Shown here in pieces: positions 52,744 through 61,173 of a stretch of DNA of 64,000 nt. Each line of letters begins with the position of its first letter. Position 1 is the first letter of the stretch. This stretch comes from CAZVRZ01 sp964629965. Its GTDB lineage: Bacteria; Chloroflexota; Anaerolineae; Anaerolineales; UBA4823. Under the pieces are notes generated by a model. It ran no database searches. It saw nothing but the letters and a program-made list of their open reading frames with translations, and was not told the origin of the DNA. The stretch spans positions 1 through 64,000 of the forward strand of contig CAZVRZ010000006.1 of assembly GCA_964629965.1 (NCBI GenBank), written 5' to 3'. A program made the position numbers and the translations under genes.

Positions 52744-53967
52744 TCATTCGCCAAGATATTCGATGACGGTAACTTCACCCTGGCCTACACCCACACACAG
52801 GGTCGCCAAACCATAGTAAGGCCGGCTTTCCTGAGCAGAGCGACGGCGCATCTCGTGTACCAAGGTGGTCATAATACGCGCCCCCGAACATCCTAAGGGA
52901 TGCCCTAAAGCAATGGCACCGCCATTGACGTTGGTGATTTGTTGGGAAAAGCCCAACTCATTCAGCACAGCCAGAGATTGCACGGCAAAGGCCTCGTTCA
53001 CTTCGGCCAAATGGATATCTTCCACCGGCAGCCTGGCGCGCGCCAATGCTTTCTGGACGGCGGGGATTGGCCCCAAACCCATCAGGCGCGGCGGAACTCC
53101 AGCGGCTGCGCTAGCCAGGATACGCGCCAACGGCTTCCGGCCTAATTGGCGCGCTTTATCTGCGCTAGCTAGCAAGATTACCGCGGCACCGTCATTCATA
53201 CCAGACGAGTTCCCGGCAGTGACCGTGCCGCCAGCCCGAAAAGCCGGCTTGAGTTTTCCGAGCGCTTCCAGGGTGGTATCACGGCGCGGGCGTTCGTCTG
53301 TGGTCACCAGGATGGGATCGCCCTTGCGCTGAGGGAGCGAAAGCGGAGCAATTTCCTCAGCGAATTTACCCGAGTCGATGGCTGCAATGGCTCGCTGGTG
53401 ACTTTGCAAGGCAAACTCATCTTGCTGTTGGCGAGTGATACCAGGCATCAGGGTGGCAATGTTTTCAGCGGTTTCGCCCATGGGTTCAATACCATACAAC
53501 TCTTCTATCCTGGGGTTGGGATAGCGCCAGCCAAGGGCGGTATCCCAGGCGGTTAGATTACCGAAGGAAAAACCCTTGTCGGCTTTGGGCAGGGAGTAAG
53601 GCGCCCGCGACATGCTTTCCACACCGCCCGCCAGGAAAAGATCGCCCTCGCCGGCCCAAATGGCCCGCGCCGCCTGGTTGATCGCCGCCAGGCCAGAGGC
53701 ACATAAGCGATTGAAGGTAACCGCAGGTATTTCTGCCGGGAAGCCTGCCAACAAGGCAGCCATACGAGCCACGTTGCGGTTATCTTCTCCAGCCTGGTTG
53801 GCGCAGCCTAAATACACTTCCTCAACCTGAGCAGGGTCGATCTGGTTGCGCTCGATCATCGTACGCAGAATAAATGCAGCTAAATCATCGGGACGCACGC
53901 TCGATAAAACACCACCCAAAGCACCGATAGGGGTGCGAATTGCATCAAGGATCACAACTTCGCGCAT
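52744..53967 (-). CDS. Thiolase (acetyl-CoA acetyltransferase type)
   Basis: 407 aa from ATG 53967 (GGGAG 7 bases upstream). Nucleophile Cys in NRLCASGLAAINQA (about 90), His in LGHPLGCSGARI (about 360), second Cys in TLCVGVGQGEV. Condenses or cleaves acetyl-CoA/acetoacetyl-CoA; beta-oxidation or biosynthetic direction not decided. Alone on its strand; CVGVGQG replaces the common CIGGGQG. Confidence 0.94.
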   Translation of the reverse strand: MREVVILDAIRTPIGALGGVLSSVRPDDLAAFILRTMIERNQIDPAQVEEVYLGCANQAGEDNRNVARMAALLAGFPAEIPAVTFNRLCASGLAAINQAARAIWAGEGDLFLAGGVESMSRAPYSLPKADKGFSFGNLTAWDTALGWRYPNPRIEELYGIEPMGETAENIATLMPGITRQQQDEFALQSHQRAIAAIDSGKFAEEIAPLSLPQRKGDPILVTTDERPRRDTTLEALGKLKPAFRAGGTVTAGNSSGMNDGAAVILLASADKARQLGRKPLARILASAAAGVPPRLMGLGPIPAVQKALARARLPVEDIHLAEVNEAFAVQSLAVLNELGFSQQITNVNGGAIALGHPLGCSGARIMTTLVHEMRRRSAQESRPYYGLATLCVGVGQGEVTVIEYLGE

Positions 53968-54116
53968 ATTTATCTCCCGTAAGACCATTTTTGTCTAAGA
54001 AATTAATAAAACATTGAACCTAATTCTACCAAACCCTTGCTTTTCCGACACATTTCCGGTATTCTATGTGTAAGTGAATCAGAGGCAAATTGGGTTTGCA
54101 TAACCAGGAGACTCTC

Positions 54117-54467
54117 ATGGATGAGCGCAGGAAATTCCAACGTCGTTATTTAATGTATTACTCGCGCATATTTGATAAAAAGACCGGGATGGTGACCGGT
54201 TATATTGTCGATATAACTCCTGGCGGTATCATGATGATCAGCGAAGAGATGATTGAGATGCAGAAAGAATACAGCTTCCGCATGGATCTGCCGGAAGATA
54301 TTTCCAGCAAAACATATATGGATTTTGAAGCTCGTTCGGTATGGTGCCGGCGTGATGTGGATCCCCATTTTTATGACATTGGATTTGAACTGACCAGTAT
54401 CACACCGGAAGATATCACATTGATCAATAACATGATCGATGAGTACGGTTTTCGCGACGTGCCCTGA
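54117..54467 (+). CDS. Single-domain PilZ protein
   Basis: 116 aa from ATG 54117 (AGGAGA 6 bases before). PilZ cyclic di-GMP signature RRKFQRR (4-10) and DITPGGIMM (about 32-40), here D-T--G instead of D/N-S--G. A likely effector of the window's diguanylate cyclase. Followed by terminator 54494-54535. Confidence 0.86.
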   Translation: MDERRKFQRRYLMYYSRIFDKKTGMVTGYIVDITPGGIMMISEEMIEMQKEYSFRMDLPEDISSKTYMDFEARSVWCRRDVDPHFYDIGFELTSITPEDITLINNMIDEYGFRDVP

Positions 54468-54493
54468 AAATTCACCAAGCACCTGACAAGACG

Positions 54494-54535
54494 AAACAGG
54501 AGCAGCACATGGATCTTGGCTGCTGCTGTTTTTTT
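54494..54535 (+). terminator. Terminator of the PilZ gene
   Basis: AAACAG...AGCAGC (to 54506) pairs with GCTGCT-g-CTGTTT, one mismatch, followed by seven T (54529-54535). Confidence 0.7.
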
Positions 54536-54585
54536 ATGCAAGATTCATAGTAAATCTGGCAAAACTTACAAAATTGTTGGTCGAA

Positions 54586-54642
54586 CGTAGGGTAAACGTA
54601 GGGTAAGCGTCAAGTTAGGTTGTCAGTCATCTGATATATTAT
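54586..54642 (+). promoter_or_regulatory. 11-bp direct repeats before an orphan -10
   Basis: CGTAGGGTAAA (54586-54596), CGTAGGGTAAG (54597-54607) and a diverged CGTCAAGTTAG (54608-54618), then TATTAT (54637-54642). No gene follows before the hairpin at 54679. Confidence 0.4.
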
Positions 54643-54678
54643 AAGTGAAGGGCGATTTCTCTTCTTCTCCTCCTTAAA

Positions 54679-54707
54679 GAGAGCCGGGAGCGGCGTACCC
54701 GGCTCTC
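54679..54707. terminator. Bidirectional hairpin between PilZ and VOC genes
   Basis: GAGAGCCGGG (54679-54688), 9-base loop, CCCGGCTCTC (54698-54707). It lies 9 bases after the VOC stop on the minus strand and could also end a short plus-strand RNA from the promoter at 54637; T tracts are modest on both sides. Confidence 0.65.
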
Positions 54708-54716
54708 ATTGATTCT

Positions 54717-55724
54717 TTAATCACTCGAATAACGTTTGACTTGCGGCGGTTGAGGGGATTTTAAGAGTGATATGGGACGGTAATGATATTCTTGCTTGTC
54801 TTCGGGCTCATCAATGTTTACGTACTGCACGCCTTGCATCATATTGACATCCTCGCCAGACGATTCACCGTAAGAGAGATCCATGCTCCCATCTGCTTCA
54901 ACCTCACTTGAGTAATCCTCAGCGCTTGTTTCTTCATCATCATCCGAATCATCTATGCCGCTATCCTCGAAATCATTTTCGAGAGGAGCGATGGCCTTCC
55001 AGGCAGGAGGTTTGATCAACGGCTTCACGGCGCTTTCTCTGGCGGGAACAGCCGGTTCCTGATGGGATCGAGTTCCAGCCGTCCCAGGGGAAACCGGTTT
55101 CGCCTGAACAGGCCTTATGACCGGACTGGACACCGGCTGATGATCAGCCTGCGATGTTCGCATATCCTCGGATGGGGATATTTCAACACCATCTGACTGT
55201 GCCTCGGGGTCTAGCACACCCCATAAATCGACCGCGATCCCATGAGGGGTAGGAAATGAAGCCACATATTGCAAAGAACCTTCGGTGCAGGGTTCGGGGA
55301 ATTTTTCAAAAAGGATGCCGCGTTCTTCTAACAATCGAGTCGTTTCAAAAATATCTGCAACCATGAACTGCAGCCGGATAGCATCGGGCGGAGTGCTGTA
55401 ACTGCCTTCAGCAGCCGGCGTGACTGCAAAGAAGAACTCCAGGTCGGGACTGGTAAACATGGCATAATCGGGGTTGAACGCATTGACGGGTAATCCAAGC
55501 ACATCGATGAAGAAACCCACCTCCGCCGCAAAATCATCTACCGAATATTCGATGCAGTGTTTCCAGTGCTGTCCCCATTGGAAGGGAAAGCCAAACTGAG
55601 GACGCTTCCATAAGCGATCCCAATCTTGCCGGGTGCGAGCACGCCGGGCAATGTCGATGCGCGCCTTGCCATAGGCCCTGACTTTTGGGTTGATATGATG
55701 TTGTTTATCTGATTCTTTATTCAT
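54717..55724 (-). CDS. VOC/glyoxalase-fold protein with acidic tail
   Basis: 335 aa from ATG 55724 (AGAAGG 7 bases upstream). Residues about 45-170 form a paired beta-alpha-beta VOC unit (HCIEYSVDDFAAEVGFFIDVLGLPVN...IAVDLWGV). The rest is Pro-rich then strongly acidic (DSGIDDSDDDEETSAEDYSSE), probably disordered. Could be a divergent dioxygenase, an antibiotic-binding protein or a scaffold; unknown. Confidence 0.78.
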   Translation of the reverse strand: MNKESDKQHHINPKVRAYGKARIDIARRARTRQDWDRLWKRPQFGFPFQWGQHWKHCIEYSVDDFAAEVGFFIDVLGLPVNAFNPDYAMFTSPDLEFFFAVTPAAEGSYSTPPDAIRLQFMVADIFETTRLLEERGILFEKFPEPCTEGSLQYVASFPTPHGIAVDLWGVLDPEAQSDGVEISPSEDMRTSQADHQPVSSPVIRPVQAKPVSPGTAGTRSHQEPAVPARESAVKPLIKPPAWKAIAPLENDFEDSGIDDSDDDEETSAEDYSSEVEADGSMDLSYGESSGEDVNMMQGVQYVNIDEPEDKQEYHYRPISLLKSPQPPQVKRYSSD

Positions 55725-55773
55725 AGCAAAACCTTCTGGATGTCGTAAGCATCCCATCGTCACGCCGCTCAAT

Positions 55774-56133
55774 TCACTCTGCTTGCCAAGTATATTTTTT
55801 CAGGTTCACGCGCCCCTGCTCATCGAAAATTACGCCCTCTTGTTCTAACAATTGATGTTGAACCATCGGGCCATTGCCTTTGCGCAAGCTGATCTTACCC
55901 TGGGCATTGATCACCCTGTGCCAGGGCACATCTTCGGGGCAGGCTGCCATGGCTGCGCCAACCCAGCGCGCTGCAAATACGCGGTAATCTTCCAGGCTGA
56001 CTCCGGCTGGCGGTGGGACCAGTTCGGCAAGACGACCATACGTACTGACCTTGCCATAAGGGATACCACGCGCAACATCCCACACTTTTTGGCTGAACTC
56101 ACCCATTGCAGACGGTGATAGATACTTTACCAT
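55774..56133 (-). CDS. atl: Alkyltransferase-like DNA repair protein (Trp in place of Cys)
   Basis: 119 aa, the C-terminal domain of O6-alkylguanine-DNA alkyltransferase: helix-turn-helix PYGKVSTYGRLAELV, then VPWHRVINAQGKIS with Trp71 where the methyl-accepting Cys of PCHR would be. ATL proteins bind O6-alkylguanine, flip it and hand it to nucleotide excision repair (UvrA). GAGGT about 5 bases before ATG. Promoter is near-consensus with an SOS-type operator in its spacer. Fits with the unusual UvrA in this window. Confidence 0.92.
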   Translation of the reverse strand: MVKYLSPSAMGEFSQKVWDVARGIPYGKVSTYGRLAELVPPPAGVSLEDYRVFAARWVGAAMAACPEDVPWHRVINAQGKISLRKGNGPMVQHQLLEQEGVIFDEQGRVNLKKYTWQAE

Positions 56134-56168
56134 ATTGACCTCTTTTCTTAAAACGGTACGCTAATATG

Positions 56169-56197
56169 ATAATACTAGAACATGCGTTCTGTGTCAA
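56169..56197 (-). promoter_or_regulatory. ATL promoter with SOS-type operator in the spacer
   Basis: Minus strand: perfect -35 TTGACA (56197-56192), 17-base spacer, -10 TATTAT (56174-56169). The spacer contains AGAAC-N4-GTTCT (56177-56190), matching the GAAC-N4-GTTC LexA box of Gram-positive bacteria. Confidence 0.85.
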
Positions 56198-56216
56198 GTT
56201 GTTTCTTAAGAGCGAT

Positions 56217-56222
56217 TATAAT
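56217..56222 (+). promoter_or_regulatory. murJ: -10 of murJ
   Basis: Plus-strand perfect TATAAT ending 7 bases before ATG 56230; no strong -35. It suggests that murJ mRNA is leaderless or nearly so. Confidence 0.45.
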
Positions 56223-56229
56223 CATGCAT

Positions 56230-57816
56230 ATGGCTTCTCAATCTGTACGCCAGATCACCCGCTCGACGGGCACGGTGATGTTTGCTTTTCTACTCAGCAA
56301 TCTGATGGGATTGCTGCGCCAGATTTTGATCACCCATGCGTTCGGCACCAGCCCAGAACTGGATGCTTTCAATGCGGCAAACCGCGTAGGCGAAACCTTG
56401 TTTACCCTTATCGCCGGTGGAGCCTTAGGTTCGGCTTTTATTCCGGTTTATACCAGCCTGCTCACGCATGAAAAACGGAGCGAGGCCTGGCGGCTGGCCT
56501 CAGCCATTGCTAATTTGCTGCTGGTGGTGCTGACCATTCTCAGCTTGTTAGCAGCCATTTTTGCGCCTCAGATCGTGCGCTACTTGCTGGCTTCTGGCTT
56601 TGTGGAAAACCCGGCACAAGAAGCTTTGACGATCGAACTGATGCGTCTGATCCTGCCCTCAGCCGTGCTGTTTGGGTTGAGCGGGCTGGTGATGGGTATA
56701 TTAAACTCGCACCAGGTCTTCTTCGTGCCTGCCATTACACCCGCCATGTACCAGTTCGGCCTGATCTTTGGAGTAGTCGCCCTGAAACACATTGGAATCC
56801 ATGGCCTGGCCTGGGGAGTATTGATCGGTGCGACCCTGCACCTGTTGCTTCAAATTCCCAGCCTGTTGAAATTAGGCGGCGTATATTTTCCAACGCTGGG
56901 TATCAAGCTAGCCAACGTACGCCAGGTGATCCTGCTGATGGGACCGCGCCTGTTGGGGCAGGCAGTTGTGCAGCTCAATTTCTGGGTCAACACCAACCTC
57001 GCATCCCGACAGGAGCCAGGCAGCGTGACCGGGATCACATTGGGATTTGCTCTGATGATGATGCCGCAGGCAGCCATCGCCCAATCGACCGCCACTGCCG
57101 CCATGCCAACACTATCCAGGCAATATGCGAGCGGCCGCCTGGACGATTTTCGATTATCGCTGGCAACCAGCCTGCGAAACATGCTGCTGCTGGCTATCCC
57201 CGCCAGCCTGGGGCTGGTGGTATTGTGCACTCCCGTAGTGGCTGCATTGTACCAACGCGGCCAATTCACAACCCGCTCCACCGAGCTGGTAGCGTGGGCG
57301 CTGCTGTGGTACGCGGCCGGCCTAGTGGGGCACTGTGTGGTGGAAGTGCTGGCGCGTGCTTTTTACGCAATGCACGATACCAAAACCCCGGTTTTCGTCG
57401 GGGTGGGGGCTATGGGCCTGAACATTCTGTTCAGTTTCATGTTCTCGGCGCTGTTTGAGCAGAGCGGCTGGCTGCCGCTTGGCGGCCTGGCATTAGCCAA
57501 TTCCTTGGCAACTGCCTTAGAGTCGATTGTATTGCTCACGCTGATCCGCTCCAGGCTGGCAGGTTTGCAAGGGCGCACGCTTGCAACGGGCACAGGCAAA
57601 GCCTTGCTAAGCACGATCATCATGACAGCAGGCCTGATCGGCTGGCTGCGCCTGTCTGCCGCCTGGCCAGATTGGCTGCGCGCCGGAGGAGGAACTGTTT
57701 TGGGCGGCAGCCTGTATGCATTGGGATTGTTTGCACTACGCACACCAGAGCTTTTCAGTCTTTACGAGGCGCTCAAACGCCGAATCCAGGCAGGCTCAAT
57801 TCAAAAGAAGCGCTGA
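56230..57816 (+). CDS. murJ: Lipid II flippase MurJ
   Basis: 528 aa, polytopic MOP-family membrane protein with about 14 helices. N-terminal STGTVMFAFLLSNLMGLLRQILITHAFG, then ELDAFNAANRVGETLFTLIAGGALGSAFIPVYT, the MurJ/MVN signature. Moves lipid-linked peptidoglycan precursor outward. The frame opens at 56182, but that start lies inside the SOS operator and upstream of a -10; ATG 56230 (or 56224) is preferred. Two bases before the methyltransferase gene. Confidence 0.93.
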   Translation: MASQSVRQITRSTGTVMFAFLLSNLMGLLRQILITHAFGTSPELDAFNAANRVGETLFTLIAGGALGSAFIPVYTSLLTHEKRSEAWRLASAIANLLLVVLTILSLLAAIFAPQIVRYLLASGFVENPAQEALTIELMRLILPSAVLFGLSGLVMGILNSHQVFFVPAITPAMYQFGLIFGVVALKHIGIHGLAWGVLIGATLHLLLQIPSLLKLGGVYFPTLGIKLANVRQVILLMGPRLLGQAVVQLNFWVNTNLASRQEPGSVTGITLGFALMMMPQAAIAQSTATAAMPTLSRQYASGRLDDFRLSLATSLRNMLLLAIPASLGLVVLCTPVVAALYQRGQFTTRSTELVAWALLWYAAGLVGHCVVEVLARAFYAMHDTKTPVFVGVGAMGLNILFSFMFSALFEQSGWLPLGGLALANSLATALESIVLLTLIRSRLAGLQGRTLATGTGKALLSTIIMTAGLIGWLRLSAAWPDWLRAGGGTVLGGSLYALGLFALRTPELFSLYEALKRRIQAGSIQKKR

Positions 57817-57817
57817 T

Positions 57818-58561
57818 ATGTATCCTCGCCTGTATCACGCCCATCACTGCCGACACATGGAAGACCTGGATTTTTGGCTTTCCCTGGCCAAAGAGCAGGG
57901 GGGCCCTATCCTGGAGATGGGCTGCGGTACGGGGCGCATCTTGGCCGCCCTGGCAAAAGCCGGTTTCCAGACCTTTGGCCTGGATTACGATCTAGAGATG
58001 CTGCGTTTTTTGCAAAATAATTCCCGGCGGAGTACCGATCCCACTCCGATGATCTTGCAGGCCAACATGATCCGTTTTCATCTAAAAAGGCGATTCCCGT
58101 TGGTGATCCTGCCTTGTAATACCATTAGCCTCTTATCAGCGGAGGAACGGCAACAAACCTTTCAACAGGTGACCCGTCACTTGTCTCAGAACGGTCTCTT
58201 TGCCACCAGCCTACCCAACCCGGCGATGCTGGCTACACAGCCGCGCCGCGGCGCCGAAGAGGTGGAGGAGATCTTCGATCATCCAGTAGATGGGAACCCT
58301 GTGCAGGTCAGCAGCGCCTGGAAATGCTCTTCCCGGCATTTTACGTTGACCTGGCATTACGATCACCTGCTGCCCGATGGCCAGGTAAACCGGCTGAGCA
58401 GGCATGCTCAACATTCGCTGGAGGGCATTGAGAGCTATCGGGCAGATCTAGAGGCCGCTGGAATGACAATGCACGCTGTTTTCGGTGATTTTGACCGCTC
58501 GGCTTATACCGAAGAGTCGCCTTACCTGATCCTGATGGCAGAATTAGGAAGTAAAAACTAA
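57818..58561 (+). CDS. Class I SAM-dependent methyltransferase
   Basis: 247 aa from ATG 57818, one base after the murJ stop. SAM motif I ILEMGCGTGRILAALA (about 31-46) and acidic GLDYD; then VILPCNTISLL. Substrate unknown; coupling to murJ hints at an envelope or lipid substrate. A longer open frame within murJ is not used. Confidence 0.87.
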   Translation: MYPRLYHAHHCRHMEDLDFWLSLAKEQGGPILEMGCGTGRILAALAKAGFQTFGLDYDLEMLRFLQNNSRRSTDPTPMILQANMIRFHLKRRFPLVILPCNTISLLSAEERQQTFQQVTRHLSQNGLFATSLPNPAMLATQPRRGAEEVEEIFDHPVDGNPVQVSSAWKCSSRHFTLTWHYDHLLPDGQVNRLSRHAQHSLEGIESYRADLEAAGMTMHAVFGDFDRSAYTEESPYLILMAELGSKN

Positions 58562-58668
58562 GGCCGGCCCAAAGTTCGGCAAGAGTTTATCAATAAAATC
58601 CCCCCGGTTCTTACCAATGTTTATATATTTCTAACAAAATGCTTGTGTTCCTCTGATATTGGCAGGGT

Positions 58669-58703
58669 AAGATAAGAGCATCAAGAAGATAAAACCTTAT
58701 CTT
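58669..58703 (+). promoter_or_regulatory. Inverted repeat in the hsp20 leader
   Basis: AAGATAAG (58669-58676) and CTTATCTT (58696-58703), 28 bases before the start codon. A CIRCE element is not present. Could be a repressor site or a weak mRNA hairpin. Confidence 0.4.
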
Positions 58704-58731
58704 TAACCATAATGATCAGAAGGAGCTTATT

Positions 58732-59160
58732 ATGACTTTCTACATTAACCCTTATCGCCGTATAGCAGGTTTACGCCGCGAAATGGATCGCATGATCGAT
58801 GAAACCTTGACCGAAAGCACCAATAACGAACGAGAAATGGTGCTGGCTGTGGATGTGCAGGCCAACGATGAAACTTACCAGATCAATGCCCTCATCCCTG
58901 GCCTGGATGCAGAAGGTGTGGAGATCGAAATCCTGAATAACACCGTGACGATTCGCGGGGAATTCAAATCTCACGCAAATGAAGAATTGAAGTACCTGCT
59001 GAGCGAGTTGCCCACCGGCAATTTCAGCCGGGTTATCACTCTGCCAACCACTCTAGATACCAGCAAAGCCGAAGCTCACGCTAAGAATGGTTTGCTGACC
59101 TTAACTATTCCCAAGGCCGAAGCGCATCGCCCGAAAACCATCCATATCAAGAGCGAATAA
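58732..59160 (+). CDS. Small heat-shock protein Hsp20
   Basis: 142 aa. Alpha-crystallin domain (about 45-135) with VQANDETYQINALIPGLDAEGVEIEI and late AHAKNGLLTLTIPKAE (the GxLTxxxPK motif); C-terminal IHIK in place of the IxI motif. ATP-independent holdase. AGAAGGAG 7 bases before ATG. Confidence 0.95.
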   Translation: MTFYINPYRRIAGLRREMDRMIDETLTESTNNEREMVLAVDVQANDETYQINALIPGLDAEGVEIEILNNTVTIRGEFKSHANEELKYLLSELPTGNFSRVITLPTTLDTSKAEAHAKNGLLTLTIPKAEAHRPKTIHIKSE

Positions 59161-59165
59161 CCTAC

Positions 59166-59197
59166 AAAAAAACGGGACCGATTGGTCCCGTTTTTTT
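59166..59197. terminator. Bidirectional terminator between hsp20 and ppgK
   Basis: Seven A, CGGGACC, loop GATT, GGTCCCG, seven T (59166-59197). Ends both convergent genes. Confidence 0.93.
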
Positions 59198-59930
59198 ATT
59201 TACTCTCCACAGACAAGGCAGCGCCAACGATGCCGGCCTCGTTCAAGAATTGCGCCGGGACGACTTCGGCTTGTGTGGTTAGGAAGGGAGCAAAGTTTTC
59301 CAGTTTCTTCACTGCTCCGCCACCCAGGATGATCAGGTCAGGCCAAACCAGCTTTTCAAGCGAAGTCAGAAATTTATTAAAATGCTTTCCCCAGGTTTTC
59401 CAAGACATCTGATCGCGCTTACGAGCCGCGTCCGAGGCCATCACTTCGGCATCCTGGCCATCGATTTCGATATGTCCTAGCTCAGAGTTGGGCACCAGGT
59501 ATCCATTGGTAAAGATCGCCGTGCCTAAGCCGGTGCCAATAGTGACAAGAAGCACCACGCCCAAGCGCCCCTTGCCGGCGCCAAACGCCATTTCCGCCAG
59601 CCCAGCCACATCGGCATCATTTAACACCCGGGTTGGACAGCCGGTTTCCCTGGAAAACAATTCATTGGCGTTAACTCCTAACCAGCTTTTGTGGATGTTG
59701 GCAGCAGAATAGGCCACGCCATTGCGTAAAACAGCCGGGAAACCACATCCGACCGGGCCTTGCCAATCAAAGTGCTTTACAACTTCAGCCACGGTTTTTG
59801 CTATGGGATTCGGCTTGCCAGAGGAAGGCGTTTCCAGTCGAAAACGCTCGGCTAACAAGATACCCTTCTCAATATCTACCGGTGCGCCTTTGATGCCAGT
59901 ACCGCCGATGTCAATTCCTAACACCTGCAT
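59196..59930 (-). CDS. ppgK: Polyphosphate glucokinase (ROK family)
   Basis: 244 aa. GIDIGGTGIKGAPVD phosphate loop, catalytic Asp in LNDADVAGLAE, TIGTGLGTAIFTNG, and NSELGHIEIDG; the ROK zinc cysteines are absent, as in polyphosphate glucokinases. Phosphorylates glucose with polyphosphate (sometimes ATP). Would take up the sugar released by the glycosidases in the window. Followed upstream by a PilZ gene 12 bases away on the same strand. Confidence 0.88.
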   Translation of the reverse strand: MQVLGIDIGGTGIKGAPVDIEKGILLAERFRLETPSSGKPNPIAKTVAEVVKHFDWQGPVGCGFPAVLRNGVAYSAANIHKSWLGVNANELFSRETGCPTRVLNDADVAGLAEMAFGAGKGRLGVVLLVTIGTGLGTAIFTNGYLVPNSELGHIEIDGQDAEVMASDAARKRDQMSWKTWGKHFNKFLTSLEKLVWPDLIILGGGAVKKLENFAPFLTTQAEVVPAQFLNEAGIVGAALSVESK

Positions 59931-59942
59931 AGAAATTCTCCC

Positions 59943-60626
59943 TTACCTGGTTTGTTGGATTTGCTGATGCTTGTGCTGCACTTCCGCCATAATATCCGCC
60001 CGGCGGCGCATGATGTAGCGAACAATCATCGCTTTCTCTGGGACGGTTCCAAGAAACTCGATCGATAAGCGATAGGTGACAGACGATCTGGCAATATTGC
60101 GAATACGGCCAGCCATTTCAAAGTCGGCGCCTTCGGGAATATTCAGATTCAAGAGAACCTGCTGTCCGGCCATAAAGATCTCCGCTTCAGCGGCGGCAAT
60201 GCGCACTCCCACTCCGCGAATAGAAACGTCTGCCAACTGACCCTCTACCTGGCTGCCAGGGATAGAGACGATCACCTTCAGCGGGTACTCCGGCTCGACG
60301 CGCAGCTCGCGGCGGTTGGCGTGTTTTGAACCGGCATAGAGAAAATCACCCAACTCGAAGCGCATCGCAGCCAGGTCAAAGGAGAGAATCTTGGCTTCGA
60401 AGGGTTCTAATAACCCATCGCTCAGCACCAAGGCAATCTTATCACGCTGAAGCGTTACGAATTCCGGCGGCTGGACGATAAAAAAGGCCGATTCACCTTC
60501 CGCCTTTTCCAAGGTGGCCCGGCTCACAAACGGTACGCCCTTATAGACACTCAACAATGAGAAATCGCGATGACCTTCTACGAGAACTGCCTTTAGATCA
60601 ACACTGATCTGCCCCTTCGTCTCCAT
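59943..60626 (-). CDS. YcgR-like PilZ protein
   Basis: 227 aa. N-terminal YcgR-N-like barrel (about 10-105) and C-terminal PilZ domain with RRELRV (about 110) and DVSIRGVGVRI (about 138). Binds cyclic di-GMP and probably acts on another protein; no flagellar gene is present to suggest a motor brake. Upstream of ppgK on the same strand, possibly one transcript. Confidence 0.86.
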   Translation of the reverse strand: METKGQISVDLKAVLVEGHRDFSLLSVYKGVPFVSRATLEKAEGESAFFIVQPPEFVTLQRDKIALVLSDGLLEPFEAKILSFDLAAMRFELGDFLYAGSKHANRRELRVEPEYPLKVIVSIPGSQVEGQLADVSIRGVGVRIAAAEAEIFMAGQQVLLNLNIPEGADFEMAGRIRNIARSSVTYRLSIEFLGTVPEKAMIVRYIMRRRADIMAEVQHKHQQIQQTR

Positions 60627-60826
60627 AGTGTTTTCTCCTGATCATATGAGTAATTCGCCGGATATATCTTAATAACAGTATGAAACACGGCTCATTACAA
60701 GAGCAAACCGCTATTTTTGCCACGAACACATTCAACAAAATCCTCATAGCAGTTCGCTTACATCACGGTACGAGAAAATTATACACTAAACCATCTCAAA
60801 ATGATGGTTGTTTATCGTAGCTTTCG
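60627..60826. other. Intergenic, nothing recognised
   Basis: 200 bases between the PilZ gene and the ileS promoter. AT-richer than neighbours; no gene or clear repeat. Confidence 0.5.
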
Positions 60827-60855
60827 TTGACTGCAATTCGAATTTATGGCATAAT
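60827..60855 (+). promoter_or_regulatory. ileS T-box promoter
   Basis: -35 TTGACT (60827-60832), 17-base spacer, extended -10 TGGCATAAT (CATAAT 60850-60855). Start expected about 60862. Confidence 0.85.
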
Positions 60856-60861
60856 CCAAGT

Positions 60862-61157
60862 AAGCTAAATAAGGCAATGATGGAAACGAGTAAGCCTGGC
60901 AAGCCTGTCAGCGAACCCGGGATGGTGTGAGCCGGGACTGGCCCACAGGCTGAAAATCCTTCCGAAGCTGTGATCTGAACGCAAACAGTTTGCCAGTAAG
61001 AAAACCGGGGGCACTTCCCGTTATCATAGCAGGCGATGAGCGCCAGCGAATAATGCTGGAAGTTGTTCGCCGTTAGAGCGCCCACGCAAGTGGGAATCGG
61101 GGTGGTACCGCGGGTGTGCACATTGACTCTCGCCCCTGATCGGGACGGGAGTTTTTT
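60862..61157 (+). ncRNA. T-box leader controlling ileS
   Basis: Stem I start with GAGTA-type motif (60888-60892), the GGTGTGAGC loop (60924-60932), a probable Ile specifier ATC at 60956-60958 (GAAAATC followed by TTCCGAAGC), and the conserved T-box GGTGGTACCGCG (61101-61112). A terminator hairpin (61126-61152) with six T follows. Uncharged tRNA-Ile pairs with specifier and T-box and lets transcription into ileS continue. Confidence 0.92.
61126..61157 (+). terminator. T-box regulated terminator
   Basis: ACTCTCGCCC pairs with GGG-a-CGGGAGT (one bulge, one G-U), then TTTTTT (61152-61157). Confidence 0.85.
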
Positions 61158-61173
61158 GTTTGCAGGAGGCAGT

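Noticed and set aside
58562..58731. CIRCE element for hsp20
   Set aside because: No TTAGCACTC/GAGTGCTAA pair is present.
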